A stretch of DNA of 64,000 bases from Malania oleifera (GCF_029873635.1 NC_080427.1:71331348-71395347); one strand, 5' to 3'. Shown: positions 36,732-49,071, numbered from the stretch's first letter. Notes: generated by a model not told the origin, from the letters alone. Translations and numbers: made by a program.

Positions 36732-39700
36732 TTGGGTCTTCTTTTTCTTCAAGCCACTATGCGCCGCCATATGATTTTTCCAATTTGATCCTACACACAA
36801 ACTCAGCAAACATTAAATACTTGTATTTGTCATTATCAAAAACGGATAGGACTCAAAATGTCAACATTAACCCTGGTCGGTCCACCAGAGTTAAATAAGA
36901 AAACAACCTCTTTAGTCTGTAAGTCAAATTGACTTTCCCACACTAGTCTAGACTACAGGGGGAATCTCTACCCTACACAGCACAATCGACCATCTCGTCA
37001 CCACAATCACTCTAAGACACATGGGTGCACTAATCTCTGCCAAAAATCATATGCAACATTACTGTGTCTCACTATGGTCCACCGGAATTTTCAAATCATA
37101 CATTGCAATTTAACATTCATATCCTGCTTTGATTAACAGTACACATGCAATATAATCCCAATACATTGCAGTATTTCCCAACATGTCATATATATATCAC
37201 AACTCAACTCAGTATTTTCATTTTACTTATGCCACACCATTTAAGTAATATGCATAATTATATCATTTGAAATAACAAAATCCAACCCATGTTCATCATC
37301 CGTTTTACTGAAGATACACATCAATGTATCCCCATAATTTCCAGAAAACACATCACTTTAATCATTCCATTTTCAAAAATAATAACTATAGTCGTAGGCT
37401 CAAAAACCACAATTCAAATGGTTGGCTTTTCTTTTAAAACTCACCTGATAATCATATACATTTATAAACACATATATTTTCCATTTAAACCGGAAAATTC
37501 ATAAAAACCATTGGCTTAATCTACTCCCCTTACCTGGTTTCTAGAAACTATGCTAGTAAAGATCCTGAAATTATACTCGCAGCGCTTACCCCAAACTCTA
37601 AATTCATAAATCCTAATTTAATCAACTCAACCCCGGGTAAAATACTATTTTAATATTTCCTAGGCCTACAAACTCCAAATAGATAATTAAACTACAAAGT
37701 TCATCAATTTAGCTTAATTTTCTTAACCCTATCCTAGCTTTGGAGTGGTGCCTAGGACCCCCAAATTAAAAATTTGCCCCGTGGTGGTGCCCGATCGTCG
37801 ATTTAGCTGAATATTTAAGGAGAAATTGAGGAAAGAAAGGGAGTATACCTTACCCTAGGAGTGGTGGTTACGTCGCTCCTACGACAAATCTACTCCGGTA
37901 GGAATGTTGGTGGGGGAGAAAGGAACCTAACGGTATCTTCCGTTTTCCAATCAGTCGAATATTTGTCGAAAAAATGAGGAGAGAGAGGAGGAGGGATGGA
38001 GGAGAGAACTTGAGACGCAAAGAGAGACTCTTCACTTGCAATAACTTCTTCCTGAAGGAATTTAATTCCTTCAGGAGCTTAACCTTCATATATATATAAT
38101 ATAATATTATATTATATTATTTAATTATTAATTAATTAATTAAATTTAATATAGTTTTATTTATTTATTTATTTATTTTTTAGGATCACTATAGAAACTA
38201 TTAGACACAGAAGCCGATAGTAAATGGGTAAGTCCTACACAGGTTGTTCCTAAAAAGTAAGGGTTTATTGTGGTGAAGAATGACCTGGGAGAGTTAGTCC
38301 CAAAAAAACTTGTGACTAGGTGGCGGATGTGCATTGATTTCAAAAAATTTAATGCTACCACCCGGAAAGACCATTTTCCTCTTCCTTTTATTGATTAAAT
38401 TCTTGAGTGTGTGGCTGATCATCTGTTCTATTGCTTCTTGGATGGTTATTCTGGTTATTATCAAATTGAAATTGCATTTGAAGACCAAGATAAAACCACT
38501 TTCACTTGTCCTTTTGGTACTTATGCTTTTCGTAGAATGTCATTTGGATTGTGTAATGCACCTGCTACTTTTCAACGTTGCATGATGAGCATTTTTAGTG
38601 ACATGGTTGAAAATTGCATTGAAGTTTTTATGGATGACTTCACTATTTTTGGATCTTCTTTTGATGCATGCTTATTGAATTTAGAGAGAGTGTTGACTCA
38701 TTGTGAGGAGAAGGAATTGGTTTTGAATTGGGAAAAATACCACTTTATGGTATCTTCAGTGTTGTCTTAGGGCATATTATTTCTTCTAGGTGGATAGAGG
38801 TTGATCAATCTAAGATTGAATTAATTTCTAAGTTTCCTACACCTAGGACAGTAAAGGATGTTAGATCCTTTCTTGGTTATGCAGGCTTTTATAGGAGGTT
38901 CATACAAAATTTTTCCACCATATCTAGACCACTATGTGACCTTCTAACTAAAGATGCCCCACTTGAGTGGACACAAGCTTGTCATGAGACCTTTAAAATG
39001 CTAATTGGCAAGCTTACCTCAGCACCCATAATTCAGCCACCTGATTGGACTTTACCATTTGAGATCATGTGTGATGCTAGTGATTTTTGCCGTAGGTGCT
39101 ATTCTTGGATAGCGAAGGGAGGGAAAGCCTTTTGTTATTTACTATGCTAGTAGAACTCTAAATAGTGCTCAGATGAATTACTCCACTACTGAAAAAGAGT
39201 TGCTAGCTGTAGTGTTTGCTTTGGATAAGTTTCGTGCTTACTTGATTGGTTCTCCTATTATTTTCACAAATCATGCAGCCCTTAAGTACCTTCTTACAAA
39301 GAAGGATGCTAAGGCGCGACTAATACGGTGGATTTTACTTTTGCAGGAATTTGAAATCACCATCAAAGACAAAAAGGGAGTGGAGAACATAGTGGCTGAC
39401 CATCTCTTGAGGCTCACATTTGAGGACACCTCTAACCACCTACCAATTAGGTATGATTTTGCTAATGAGCATTTATTTTCTATTACTTCTCTACCATGTT
39501 TTGCTTATATTATGAATTATTTGGCTGCAGGTGAGATACCGGTGGATTGGAGCGCTTAGGACAAGAGGAAGTTCATGACTGAGGTACGTAATTTCTATTA
39601 GGATGACCCTTTTCTTTTCAAATACTGCCCTGACCAAATTTTAAGGCGTTGCATCCCTGATGAAGAGATTGCTAGCGTCTTAGAATTTTATCATTCCCAA

Positions 39701-41291
39701 GCTTGTGGAGGCCACTTTTCAATGAAGAAAACCATTGCAAAAATTCTGCAATGTGGATTTTATTGGCCCACCTTGTTTAAGGATGCAAACACTTATTGTC
39801 GCTCATGTGAAAAGTGTCAAAAGTTAGGAGTTATGTCCCGTCGTAATATAATGCCCTTAAACCCAATTTTAGTGATTGAGATTTTTGATTGTTACGGTAT
39901 TGATTTTATAGGACCATTTCTTCCTTCTTTTGGATATCAATATATTATTGTGGTAGTAGATTATGTGTCAAAATGGGTTGAAACAGCAGCTTGCACGGTA
40001 ATTAAATTTCTCAAAGAGAATGTGTTTTCTTGATTTGGTACACCACGTGCTATCATTAGTGACCAGGGCATTTATGCTACCGTTCTTTTGAGGTTTTGAT
40101 GAAAAAAAATGGGGTGGTACATAAGATCTCTACTGCCTACCACCCTTAGACAAGTGGACAAGTAGAACTTGCAAACAGGGAAATTAAGCAAATTTTAGAA
40201 AAAAACGGTCAACCCGGATCGCAAAGATTGGTCTTTAAGATTAGTTGATGTGCTTTGGGCCTACCGTATAGCTTTCAAAACTCCCTTAGGTATGTCACCT
40301 TATAGGCTTGTTTTTGGAAAGCCTTGCCACTTACTTGTGGAGCTTGAGCATCGAGCTTATTGGGCTATCAAACATTTCAATTTTGACATGAGAGAAGCAA
40401 GTAAACTTAGAAAATTTCAGTTGACCGAGTTAGAGGAATTGAGAAATGATGCTTATGAGAACTCTAGAATTTATAAGGATAAAATGAAAGCATTTCATGA
40501 TAAAAATATTTTTAGAAAAACATTTAAGCCTAATGATCGAGTGTTCTTATAAGATTCTAGACTTCATAAGCACCCAGGAAAACTTCGATCTAGGTGGACC
40601 GACCCTTTTGTAGTGAAGAATGTTTTTGCAAGTGGGGCGGTAGAAATAAAGGATCCTAAGGATGGTCGGATCTTTAAATTAAATGGTCAATGCCTTAAAG
40701 TATTAATTGATAGGCAAGTTCGGGAAGTGGAAGAAATTCCACTTGAGGATCCGGTCTGTCAACCTTGACCACACCACGCAGGTATGTTTTTCTTTATTTT
40801 TTTTGTTTTGTTTTGTTTGTTTTTTTGTTTTGTTTAGTTAACTTTGTAGGAGTGTACCACATTTTTGGATCTATACCCAATAATTCAAGTGATATCTTTC
40901 CCCTTTTGCTTTTATGGTAACATTTCTTTTTGTTCATAAACATTGAGGACAATGTTCGGTTTAGGATTTTTTTGGGGGGGGGGGGGAGGGGTGTAGATTC
41001 ATGCATATCTATTTACATGAATTTGGCTTGGGTATTTGAGCATGACTATAGAGTATTCAATTGAGTCAATTGTGCTATCTTAGTTATTTATTTAGGCACT
41101 TCAAATTCTTTTAAGTGCATATAAGCTATTGTGGTTTGATGGATGTCAAATGCATACAATCAAAGAACAATCAAACTTAAGTTGAGACTTAAAATACCTG
41201 TTAGTAGTTGAGCCACTCTCATTCCTTAGAGAGGATTTATCATATTCGATGTTATTATTATTTTTTTCTATGACATTATTTTGTTGCATGG

Positions 41292-43233
41292 TGTAACGTC
41301 CCGCTAATAAAATAAAATCTTTTTCCCTAGTTTTAAATCCAATCATTAACCTAAACATCGGAAGGTCAATCATATAAAATAAATCCATATATAATACAAT
41401 ATCAAAGTGTCAAATCAACCCACAATATACATCATCGCTGTTCTCTCGAAACTACCCTTACTGATACCAAGGGTTTACAAAAACATGCCACCCAAAAGTA
41501 CTCACTCTCAAAAAGGGCAGTACAATAGCCCCTTTACCTGCGAGCCTGCTCCGCTCGCCTAACTGGTTCACCTGAAAAACAATTCAATACTGGGATGAGT
41601 CAATGCTTAGTAAGACAAAATATGCTATTACTAGTGTGTGGCTACTGAGTTATCATTTGGTAAAAATAATTTGATTTCAGAATAGTATGGATAATTGAAT
41701 ATGAAAATGTTAATATTACATAACGTATAATAAAACCATTAACTACATAACTTAACATACCAATCTATATGAAATTACTTTTCATATTAATACTACTATT
41801 CCTAAAAGTCTAATAGTACTCATAATATCTTAGAAATTTCCCTAGATGGCTGTATGTCATGATTTAACCCCTCATGACAGGGTTGTGCGGCTCGAAGGCG
41901 GGACCTAGCCTGGCTGGCCGACCAGGGTTAGTCAACTGAACTCCGACAATCTGATCGGCCCCCTTAATCCATATCTGATGGAGAGCCTATCCCGACGTGG
42001 ACACGATCAACCTCATGCCACTTACTATCTGAATAAAGTGGTTGCACTCTGAACTAAATATCTGTAGCTATGTTACCATGCTCTACTGTCTGATCCATTA
42101 GGGTCTGATACTATATAGGTAACTGATATCTGTAATATACTGTTTTTACTGTGGTTTCTAAAATAACCATAACCCCATAGAATTTATCTGAAATTCTAAA
42201 TAAATTGACTAAAAATCTAATTTTTGTATAACTGAACTGGTGTCTGAATATTTGTATATCGAGGTGTTATGGTACTAATAAACATGTTATTTTGAGATTA
42301 CTGAAAATGTATATTTTTGAGTATACTGTATACTGAAAAATTCGTCATTCTATAACATGCAAATATCATGGTATTTCTATTAATAACTATAAACATGGTA
42401 TTCACAAATTCTATAAATATAGTACTGTTTTGTTATCAACTTAAGCCACACAAATAAATATTAATATTATCAGGTTCAGAAAACTGTAAATATATATATA
42501 TATATATATATATGATCTGAATAATAATTTGATAAAAACATATAGTTCATTCTCAAATCGTAAAAGGGTTTCCTAGCATAGCATATTTCCCTTACTTGAC
42601 TACTGGAAAGCCCCTACTGAATATCTGTCCAACACCCGCAGGGTTTCCCACTTAACTCCCTGAAAATAACATTCGTTAGAACAGAATATCATTATTTCTT
42701 TATCTCCATCATTTCCTACAACTGCCAGAAGGCCAAAAACTGAATAAAAGGCCTTACCTTGATTCTGGGAAGAAATTCGACTCGATCCCACCAATGATCC
42801 GCCCTAGCAAACTTGAAAAGAACTCCGCCAGGAGCGTCGTGGTGGCCTCAAATCGTCAATCCGACGAACAACGGGGCCGAAATCGAAGTGAGATAGAGGA
42901 GAGATCGTAGGAGAGAGAGAGAGGGGAAGATTTATGTTGATTTTTTTGTGATTAAACCAAATTTAGGGCTATTTATACTGCAGCCTTCGTAGACGAGATG
43001 ATGAGGCTCATCAACGAGTCTAATAGGCAATTCGTCGACGAACTCTCCCCTTCGTCGATGAAATTCAGAATCGCCCAAAACATTCTCTCGGTATCTTCTC
43101 GTCAAAGAAACATGCTTTTGTCGACGAGACCCTCTTGTACCCTCGTCGATGAAGTCTCCTGCCTTCTTCTATTTCTACTCCCATTTCCCTCCCTCTTTAT
43201 TATTTAAATAACATTATTCTTCAGGTCGTTACA
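41292..43233 (-). mobile_element. solo LTR, Tekay-like Gypsy family, minus orientation
   Basis: 1,942 bp with perfect CATGG duplication (41287-41291, 43234-43238) in the 3' region of the Athila element. The minus-strand TATAAATA lies at 42977-42970 and the GTCGAC palindrome cluster at 42985-43155. The block 'ccctcatgacagggttgtgcggc' (41869) matches the other LTRs. Confidence 0.92.
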
Positions 43234-43238
43234 CATGG

Positions 43239-44277
43239 TCTCATTATTTTTCTTATTTGGTTATCTTTTGGGAATGTCATTACATGGTTTGTGGTATGTT
43301 TGCTTGATTATACTTAGGAAGTGATAAAGGTCAATATAGGATAAAGTTTAAGCCTTTCAAGCCTACCGTGATTTTATCCATTAGAAGCTACTTTGAGCCA
43401 AAATGTAAGCCTTTTTCTTTGTTAACCTATATATTTCCGTACCCACTCCATATTAGAGTTAAGTCTGAAAGTAATATTTTCCTACCCTTAATATTTGAGT
43501 ATCTGCTAGGGGGGATAAATTGTTGGTTTGAAAAATAAAAAAAGAAAAAAGAAAAAAAGGAATGAAAAATTTATTGAGATGGTTTGTATTGTTGCTTGCA
43601 AGTTTCATCAATGAAAAAAAATAATAATAATAAAGAAGAAGACAAAAAATGGGAAGAAGAATGTGTTGAATTGAAAAGAAATCAGTTGAAAGAAGAGAGT
43701 AAATTGTTGGGAAGTGGTGTATATTATTCAATCTTTGGAAGACCCTTAGTATTTACTTGAATCTATTTTTGAATTCCTTTATACTTTGTTCTTTTCAGCT
43801 TAAACCTAGTCGTACTACAACCCTTTCAATTGACCTTTTGATCCTAAGTGGGTTTGATGGAATGATTGGTTGAGTTCCCAATAGATGATACTCTTTTCGT
43901 GAGATCAATTTTGTCTTATGCCTTTATTCACATGCATTTACTCTTTTCAGACATTTGAGTGGACAACCCTTCTAAAATCTTGGAGTGATTCTTCAATAAG
44001 TATTATATACCCTTGTAAGATTTGAAGTCAAAACTTTTGTTCAGGTTGTTTTTGACATTGTATGTATTTGGGTTTGATGGTAAGATGATTATTGGCTTAA
44101 CACACACACACACACACATGCACACACACGAATTCTGAGTGTTTTGATAAACAAACTTCAATAGCACTATTGATCTTTTAAGAATGCCTTATTTTGAGTG
44201 TTTGAATATTCTTGCTTAATTTTGTTTCAATTGCTAGGGTCTAGCAATAAGCTAGTTTGGGGGAGGGGGGGGGCGCG
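43239..44277 (+). other. 3' non-coding region of the Athila element (fossil part)
   Basis: AT-rich with A-rich and (CA)n runs (44101-44130) and a run of G before the LTR that serves as polypurine tract. No env-like frame is supported. Confidence 0.6.
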
Positions 44278-45749
44278 TGATGAGTGCATAAAAGTGCACT
44301 CTGAATATTACTTTTTCCTGTTTATTTGCTAATTTATAAAGACAATTTGAATATGTTAGTGGTAAGTTTCTGACTTGATCTTCATTTTATAAAGTTTTTA
44401 ATTCTAATTAATTTTCAATGATTTTTATCATAGGAATGAAGTTAAAAAGATTTGGAAGTCAACCCTTAGCATAAATGAAGAAGATCAGCCACCTAGATTA
44501 GAGGAAAGAATATTGGATATGATATAATCCTGTCTTGGAAGAGTCTCCGCGCACCGTTTAGTATTTTCATCATAACTATCTCATCCGATTGGAAAATTGA
44601 AGTTGTGTTGAAAACCTTACATAATGGGCTACCTTTTATCCTGAAATAGCCTTTCGCTAACTTGGACTTTTACTGGGTCAAAAGTGGGCTACAATCCAAG
44701 CTCATCTAAGTCCAAAATTCGTTAGGAGACAACTTGGACATATTTCCGTAATTTAATCATAACTCCCTCATCTGATATTGGATTGACATGATTCAAGAGA
44801 CATTGAAAATCTTACGAAAAGATCTACAATTCATTGTGAGTTAGTATTTCGCTAATATGGAAGTTTACTAGGGCAAAAGTGAGCTGCAATCCAAGCTCGA
44901 AAACTAGAGGTTATTTTTCTATGTTTTTTTATTTATTTTTATGTTATTCCATTTTTTTAGGGTTTGAGAGGGAAATATATAAGCAAAACTTTGTGTGAAG
45001 AAAGGGGGACGACTGGGGGCTGGGTTTTGTGAAGGTTCTCTTGAGAGTATATTTTTCTTTCATCTTATGATGAGGAACTAATTCCAAGGTTAGGGATGAA
45101 CTTGATCAAATAAAGGTATTTCAATTTGCTTTTAATCCATATTATTGTTCTTCAATGTTTTTATATATTTTATTTATTGTTCATCAATTATTATTTGTTT
45201 TATTTCGCACTTGAATATTCATAGATGTGAATCTCTTCATGGATTCAGTCATACTTTTTTCATAGAATTGTAAGGATCCATGAATATGTTCAAGACAAAC
45301 TATTAATTTTGTTACATTACTCTTCTGCTGTGATATTATCTTCGGATATATTCTTGTCATTAGATTTTGTTAACAAAGTTAATAACTTTTGAGTTTTTAA
45401 CGAGATGAATAATTTTTAGAAAATTTACTTTTAAATTTATCAAAGATTTGTAATTCTATATCTTCCGATTGGGGATTTGGGATGTGAAATCTCCAGTTGA
45501 GAAAACCAATGGATTAAAAATAGATTTATTATCTAATATGTGAGGGAGATTCCTGATGCCTTGGTTTTTGCAAATTTGATTTTCTATCCACAAAAATAAT
45601 CTTATTTTTAAATTTTTCTAAAAAGAAATAATTTGTTTTTCCTTAAAAATCATTTACTATTCTTTTTATTTTTATTTGCCCATTTGTGTTCTTTTTTCCA
45701 TCTCCATGTGGAATCGACACCCCAAAGCTGCGCTACAACTACCGCATCA
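44278..45749 (+). repeat. 3' LTR of the Athila element
   Basis: 1,472 bp, beginning TGATGAGTGCATAAAAGTGC (an inverted repeat, agtgca/tgcact) and ending ACTACCGCATCA. No partner LTR is visible upstream of 14640. Confidence 0.78.
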
Positions 45750-45766
45750 TTCTTTGAGCATAATCA

Positions 45767-46677
45767 TGTAGCGACCGAGAAAATATATTTTGCTGAAAAC
45801 TAGGGTATGATTAATTTCACCTATTTAATTTAAATCCAAACCCGATCTACTCAAATCCTTGTAGTTTAATTTAATTCCAAAATATTCCCAAAAATATGAT
45901 TTAATCAAATCCTTACAATTTAATTTAATTCTAAAATATTCTTAAAAATCTGATTTAATCCCTGCAGTTTAGTTTAATTTCAAAATATTCTGAAAAATCT
46001 GATTTAATTAAATCCACGCAATTTAATTTAATTCAGGCACATTTTTAAAATAAAATTTGAACATATATATAATTAATTTCACATACTCAATTTAAATTGG
46101 ACATATTTTACTTAACATAAATCTAATTAAATTCACATAATCAAAATTTTATTAGGAATATTTTAAAATAAAAACTTAACATTATCTATTCCCCTTACCT
46201 TAACTTTAGAGTGGTGCTTACGACATCCAAACGATAAATCTACTTCGGTTAAAACGTTTAGAAGCGGAGCTGGAACTCGTATATGATGTTTGTTTTTTGA
46301 TTTGATAAAAAAATAGTTAAGATATTGAAGAAAGAGAGAGAGAGAGAGAGCTTGAAAAGAGAGAGAGTGAAGAGAGACGGTTCTGGGCTCTCCGGAATCA
46401 ATTGAATTGAAAAGCAGAGATAAGGATGCTCCTTAACCTTAGTTACATACATATATATGATATTATAATAAGTATTATATATATACACACATATATATCT
46501 TGTCACCTAATCTATATAAATGTATTATACTATTTATTTTATTATCCCATTCAATTAATCACCTAATTAGTTAATTAATTAATTAATTATATATTTATTT
46601 TATTTCATTTTACTTTATTATATATATATATATATATATTTTACACTTCCATGTATATTATTTTTGGAATCGTTACA
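45767..46677 (-). mobile_element. short LTR related to LTR A/B (probable solo LTR)
   Basis: 911 bp from TGTAGCGACCGAG to GGAATCGTTACA, with the same order of blocks as LTR A (cttacc..gagtggtgcttacgac..gagagaga..ctccttaacctt..AT-rich end). No coding content. Flanks AATCA and CCATT do not match, so a solo LTR with a decayed duplication or a truncated copy are both possible. Confidence 0.6.
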
Positions 46678-47245
46678 CCATTATTCGGTGGTATATAATT
46701 GAAGTGACTTATTTTGATTCTATTTTCGTTTTATAACTTTTCAAGGATAGAACCTTAAACATTAACTATGAAAGTGATGTTTTTCTATTTTCAGTCCGTT
46801 AGAGGCTATATTAGAGGTTGATTTTCATAATCTGATAGTCATATCTCGTTTTATACATCTTCCTATCACCTTCAAGATTCACAAGATTCAAAAGACGTGA
46901 AAACATGAAAATGTATAACTGCCACACAAATATCTAACTAAATTTAATTAATTAAAATTAAAAGTATATTCGCTATTTTTTTTCTTTGATTTTGCTTTTC
47001 ACAACAAAATTATGACAAGAAAAAATCACAAGAATGTGACAGCTGGCATCTCATCATTTAAGTGTTTTTTTTTTTTTTCTTGTCTTGTATTTCTTTGATG
47101 AATGGAGTTTTTTCTCCTTTTATTTTTATCAAAGTAAAATGCATTTAGCGAAGGGAAAAAAACAAAACAAAACAAAAAACACACCGCCTTTCAATTGCAA
47201 CAACCCAAGAACAGGGCTGAGGATAAGAGAGAGAGAGAAAGAGAG
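46678..47245. promoter_or_regulatory. upstream region of the rhodanese gene
   Basis: About 570 bp of AT-rich DNA between an LTR and the gene. A GA-rich run (47228-47245) ends at the ATG and is probably 5' UTR. I could not place a TATA box with confidence. Confidence 0.5.
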
Positions 47246-48047
47246 ATGGCAATTCAACTGAAGCTCTACACAAGCGCCAACGCCGGCACGTCTCTGAAGC
47301 AGAAGCAACCAGTTAAGGCATGTCGGAGGACAGTCAATTATTTCCAAGTGAAAGCAGTTTCCGGCAAAGCCCGGGAACTGATAGATTCCGGAGCCATCCG
47401 GCCAATACCGCCGAGAGAGGCGCCGGCGGCCATGAACTCCGAAGGGTTCGTACTCCTGGACATCAGGCCGGCGTGGGAGTGGGAGAAGGCACGTGTCACG
47501 GGGTCGGTTCACGTGCCGCTATTCATCAAGGAGGAGGACAAAGCGCCCGTAACGCTGCTGAAGAAGTGGGTTCACTTTGGGTATATAGGCCTGTGGACCG
47601 GCCAAAGTCTCACCACCATAAACCCTAATTTTGTGCAGCAAGTGGATCGCTCTGTTCCTCGCAAGGACACCAAGCTCCTCCTAGCTTGTGGTGAAGGCCT
47701 TCGGTAACACCATCTTCACAATTAATATATTATTTATAAATATATATACATACATTCTTATAGTATAGAAGAATCTTTGATTGGAGATCGATTAATTTAT
47801 CAAGATAATTTAACAGAGTGTGTGTGTGTGTGTGAATTATAGATCAATGGTGGGGGCTGCAAAGCTGCATGAAGCAGGGTACAAGGATTTGGGGTGGTTG
47901 GCAGGAGGATTCAACCGTGCCAAAGAAGGGGATTTTGCAAGTGTTGAAGGGAGTGAAGAGTTGCAGTTTGCCACCATTGGAGGTGTCTCCTACTTCTTCC
48001 TTAAACTGCTTATACTGTTACGGGCTGTTGGAAAAAACAGTAATTGA
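47246..48047 (+). CDS. STR10: plastid rhodanese-like domain protein 10 (STR10-like)
   Basis: Two exons, 47246-47703 and 47843-48047, joined across a GT-AG intron of 139 bp that splits an Arg codon, give 220 residues with no internal stop. The product matches plant rhodanese-like protein 10: REARLIDSGAIRPIPPREA-type start (here KARELIDSGAIRPIPPREAP), LLDIRPAWEWEKARV, HVPLF, FGYIGLWTGQ, the active-site loop ACGEGLRS (Cys148) and FNRAKEGDF. The first about 35 residues, rich in Lys, Ser and Thr and nearly free of acids, look like a plastid transit peptide. A hydrophobic C-terminal segment (GGVSYFFLKLLILL) suggests a membrane anchor. Sulfurtransferase activity is inferred from the kept Cys; the substrate is unknown in the family. 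The ATG follows a GA tract and an alternative upstream in-frame ATG (47195) would add only low-complexity sequence. It looks intact. Confidence 0.92.
47704..47842 (+). other. intron of the STR10-like gene
   Basis: 139 bp, donor G/GTAACA and acceptor TATAG/A, very AT-rich, with a (TG)n run (47818-47833) 10 bp before the acceptor in the place of the usual polypyrimidine tract. Confidence 0.88.
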
Positions 48048-48639
48048 TGGAATTGGCTGTGTTTCGCTTTCACTCAATTTTTATTTATTTTTAAGGCTTT
48101 GTTTCAAGTCATCATAATTTTTATGTACAAATTTTAAGTGATCATAGTATTCGGTCCCTATGTATTCTTTTGGGATGATAGTAGTTGGCCGTGAATATTG
48201 GAAATGGTCGATGGGCTCCTTTTATGTTGTAGGAGATAGGTCACTGTTGTCCCTTGGGCAATTTAAATTATTCTTTTTTATTTAATTTAAGGACAATGAT
48301 TCTCCCTTCAAATAAATCAAAACATTCATTTCATTTAAGTTATGGAAGAATACTAGGAAAACACCATTTTGGCTTTTAAAATGCCCCTAATAGAATAAAT
48401 TGTCTCCCACAACACCTCAATTAACCTCAAGATTATAAGAGAAATTATACAAAGGACCTCCTCCTCCACGTGTCCGTGTGCATGTTTAATTAATTATGCA
48501 CTTTACTGAAAATGGGTTCCTCTTTGATATTAATGAACGTAAGATCAATTTGTCACATGTCTAATATTAAATAAATATGCGCACACACACACACACACAT
48601 GTGAAGGGGGAGTTTCCCTATATAAATTTTCAGGTCACA
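48048..48639. other. 3' flank of the rhodanese gene, no gene
   Basis: AT-rich, with a (CA)n run at 48583-48599. Probably 3' UTR then intergenic. Confidence 0.6.
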
Positions 48640-48989
48640 CTTTCCATTTAAGTCTGGTTAAAGACATCCCCTGTAGGAACGCGAATCAAGAAAATAAAAG
48701 AAAAAGAAAAAGAAAAAGTAAAGAAAAGAGGGAAGAAGGTTTGGCACAAGGCCAAATCATTAACGGTTTCAGTGAGTTTAGGGAAACCGTCGACAATTTC
48801 AACTACCGAGAATTCATATGTACAGTACACGAGAGAATTTGGTTTGGTCAATAACCAAACCATCAACAGTTTGAAGAAAACCGTCGACGGTTTTCTGCAG
48901 GGCAGGGGCTTATAAGTTAGGTATTTGTTATAATATTTCATTTCAACTCATATTTTCTCTCTCCTAGGGTTTTCTCTCTCAACCCTCAC

Positions 48990-48990
<1 letters not shown>

Positions 48991-49068
<78 letters not shown>
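48991..49068. repeat. compound (TC)20(AC)19 microsatellite
   Basis: An uninterrupted TC run (48991-49030) followed by an AC run (49031-49068), in the leader part of the partial LTR. Confidence 0.95.

Positions 49069-49071
<3 letters not shown>

Larger units (their letters stand above)
26418..36866 (-). mobile_element. SIRE/Maximus-like Copia solo LTR, split by a Tekay-like Gypsy
   Basis: The outer ends are exact inverted copies (TGTTGAC at 26418, GTCAACA at 36866). The flanks are TTAAT (26413-26417) and TTAAC (36867-36871). Without the inserted Gypsy the unit is about 1.93 kb and codes for nothing. On the minus strand it starts TGTTGACATTTTGAGTCC and carries the SIRE U5 block 'ggacgtaggcag.attggccgaacccc', so it is a solo LTR. 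A motif array (27660-27960) lies in U3. Confidence 0.85.
16935..38193 (-). mobile_element. minus-strand Ty3/Gypsy element with giant LTRs, gag only
   Basis: LTR A (16935-19769) and LTR B (25243-38193, itself interrupted) share start TATAACGCCCCGAAC and end GGATCACTA. GAAAC at 16930-16934 and 38194-38198 is a perfect target duplication in the Athila reverse transcriptase. The primer site TGGTATCAAAGC (minus strand, 25239-25228) and polypurine tract (19782-19770) fit a minus-strand element. Internal DNA encodes gag (from about 24970 down, with VAENWAEEI and [11 protein letters not shown]) and a CCHC knuckle (CYRCGKLRHIARNC, near 20110). I see no pol. Two solo LTRs interrupt the interior. A broken, apparently non-autonomous fossil; the LTRs look about 90% identical. 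Confidence 0.88.
25243..38193 (-). repeat. 5' LTR (LTR B) of the minus-strand Gypsy, interrupted
   Basis: LTR sequence occupies 25243-26417 and 36867-38193 and aligns with LTR A. The missing middle is a 10.4-kb insertion bordered by TTAAT/TTAAC. By eye identity with LTR A is about 90%. Confidence 0.87.
14640..45749 (+). mobile_element. Athila-type Ty3/Gypsy element (fossil) split by a 21-kb nested insertion
   Basis: Parts on the plus strand: gag (about 14640-15390; CPHHGYEKWRLVSYFYKGL and a CCHC knuckle FVCGEVDHLAQEC), protease region (about 15376-16740; LTIAYSIGNHEFGQALLDL and IPLILGRHFLATA), start of reverse transcriptase to 16934, then an inserted element (16935-38193). Reverse transcriptase (38199-38760; YAFRRMSFGLCNAPATFQRC), RNase H (about 38880-39480) and integrase (39660-40550; [20 protein letters not shown]) follow. 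A G-rich polypurine tract (44257-44277) precedes the LTR (44278-45749). GAAAC on both sides of the insertion proves the two halves are one element. No 5' LTR or env-like frame was recognised. A solo LTR (41292-43233) sits in the 3' region. Broken, with several breaks. Confidence 0.88.
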
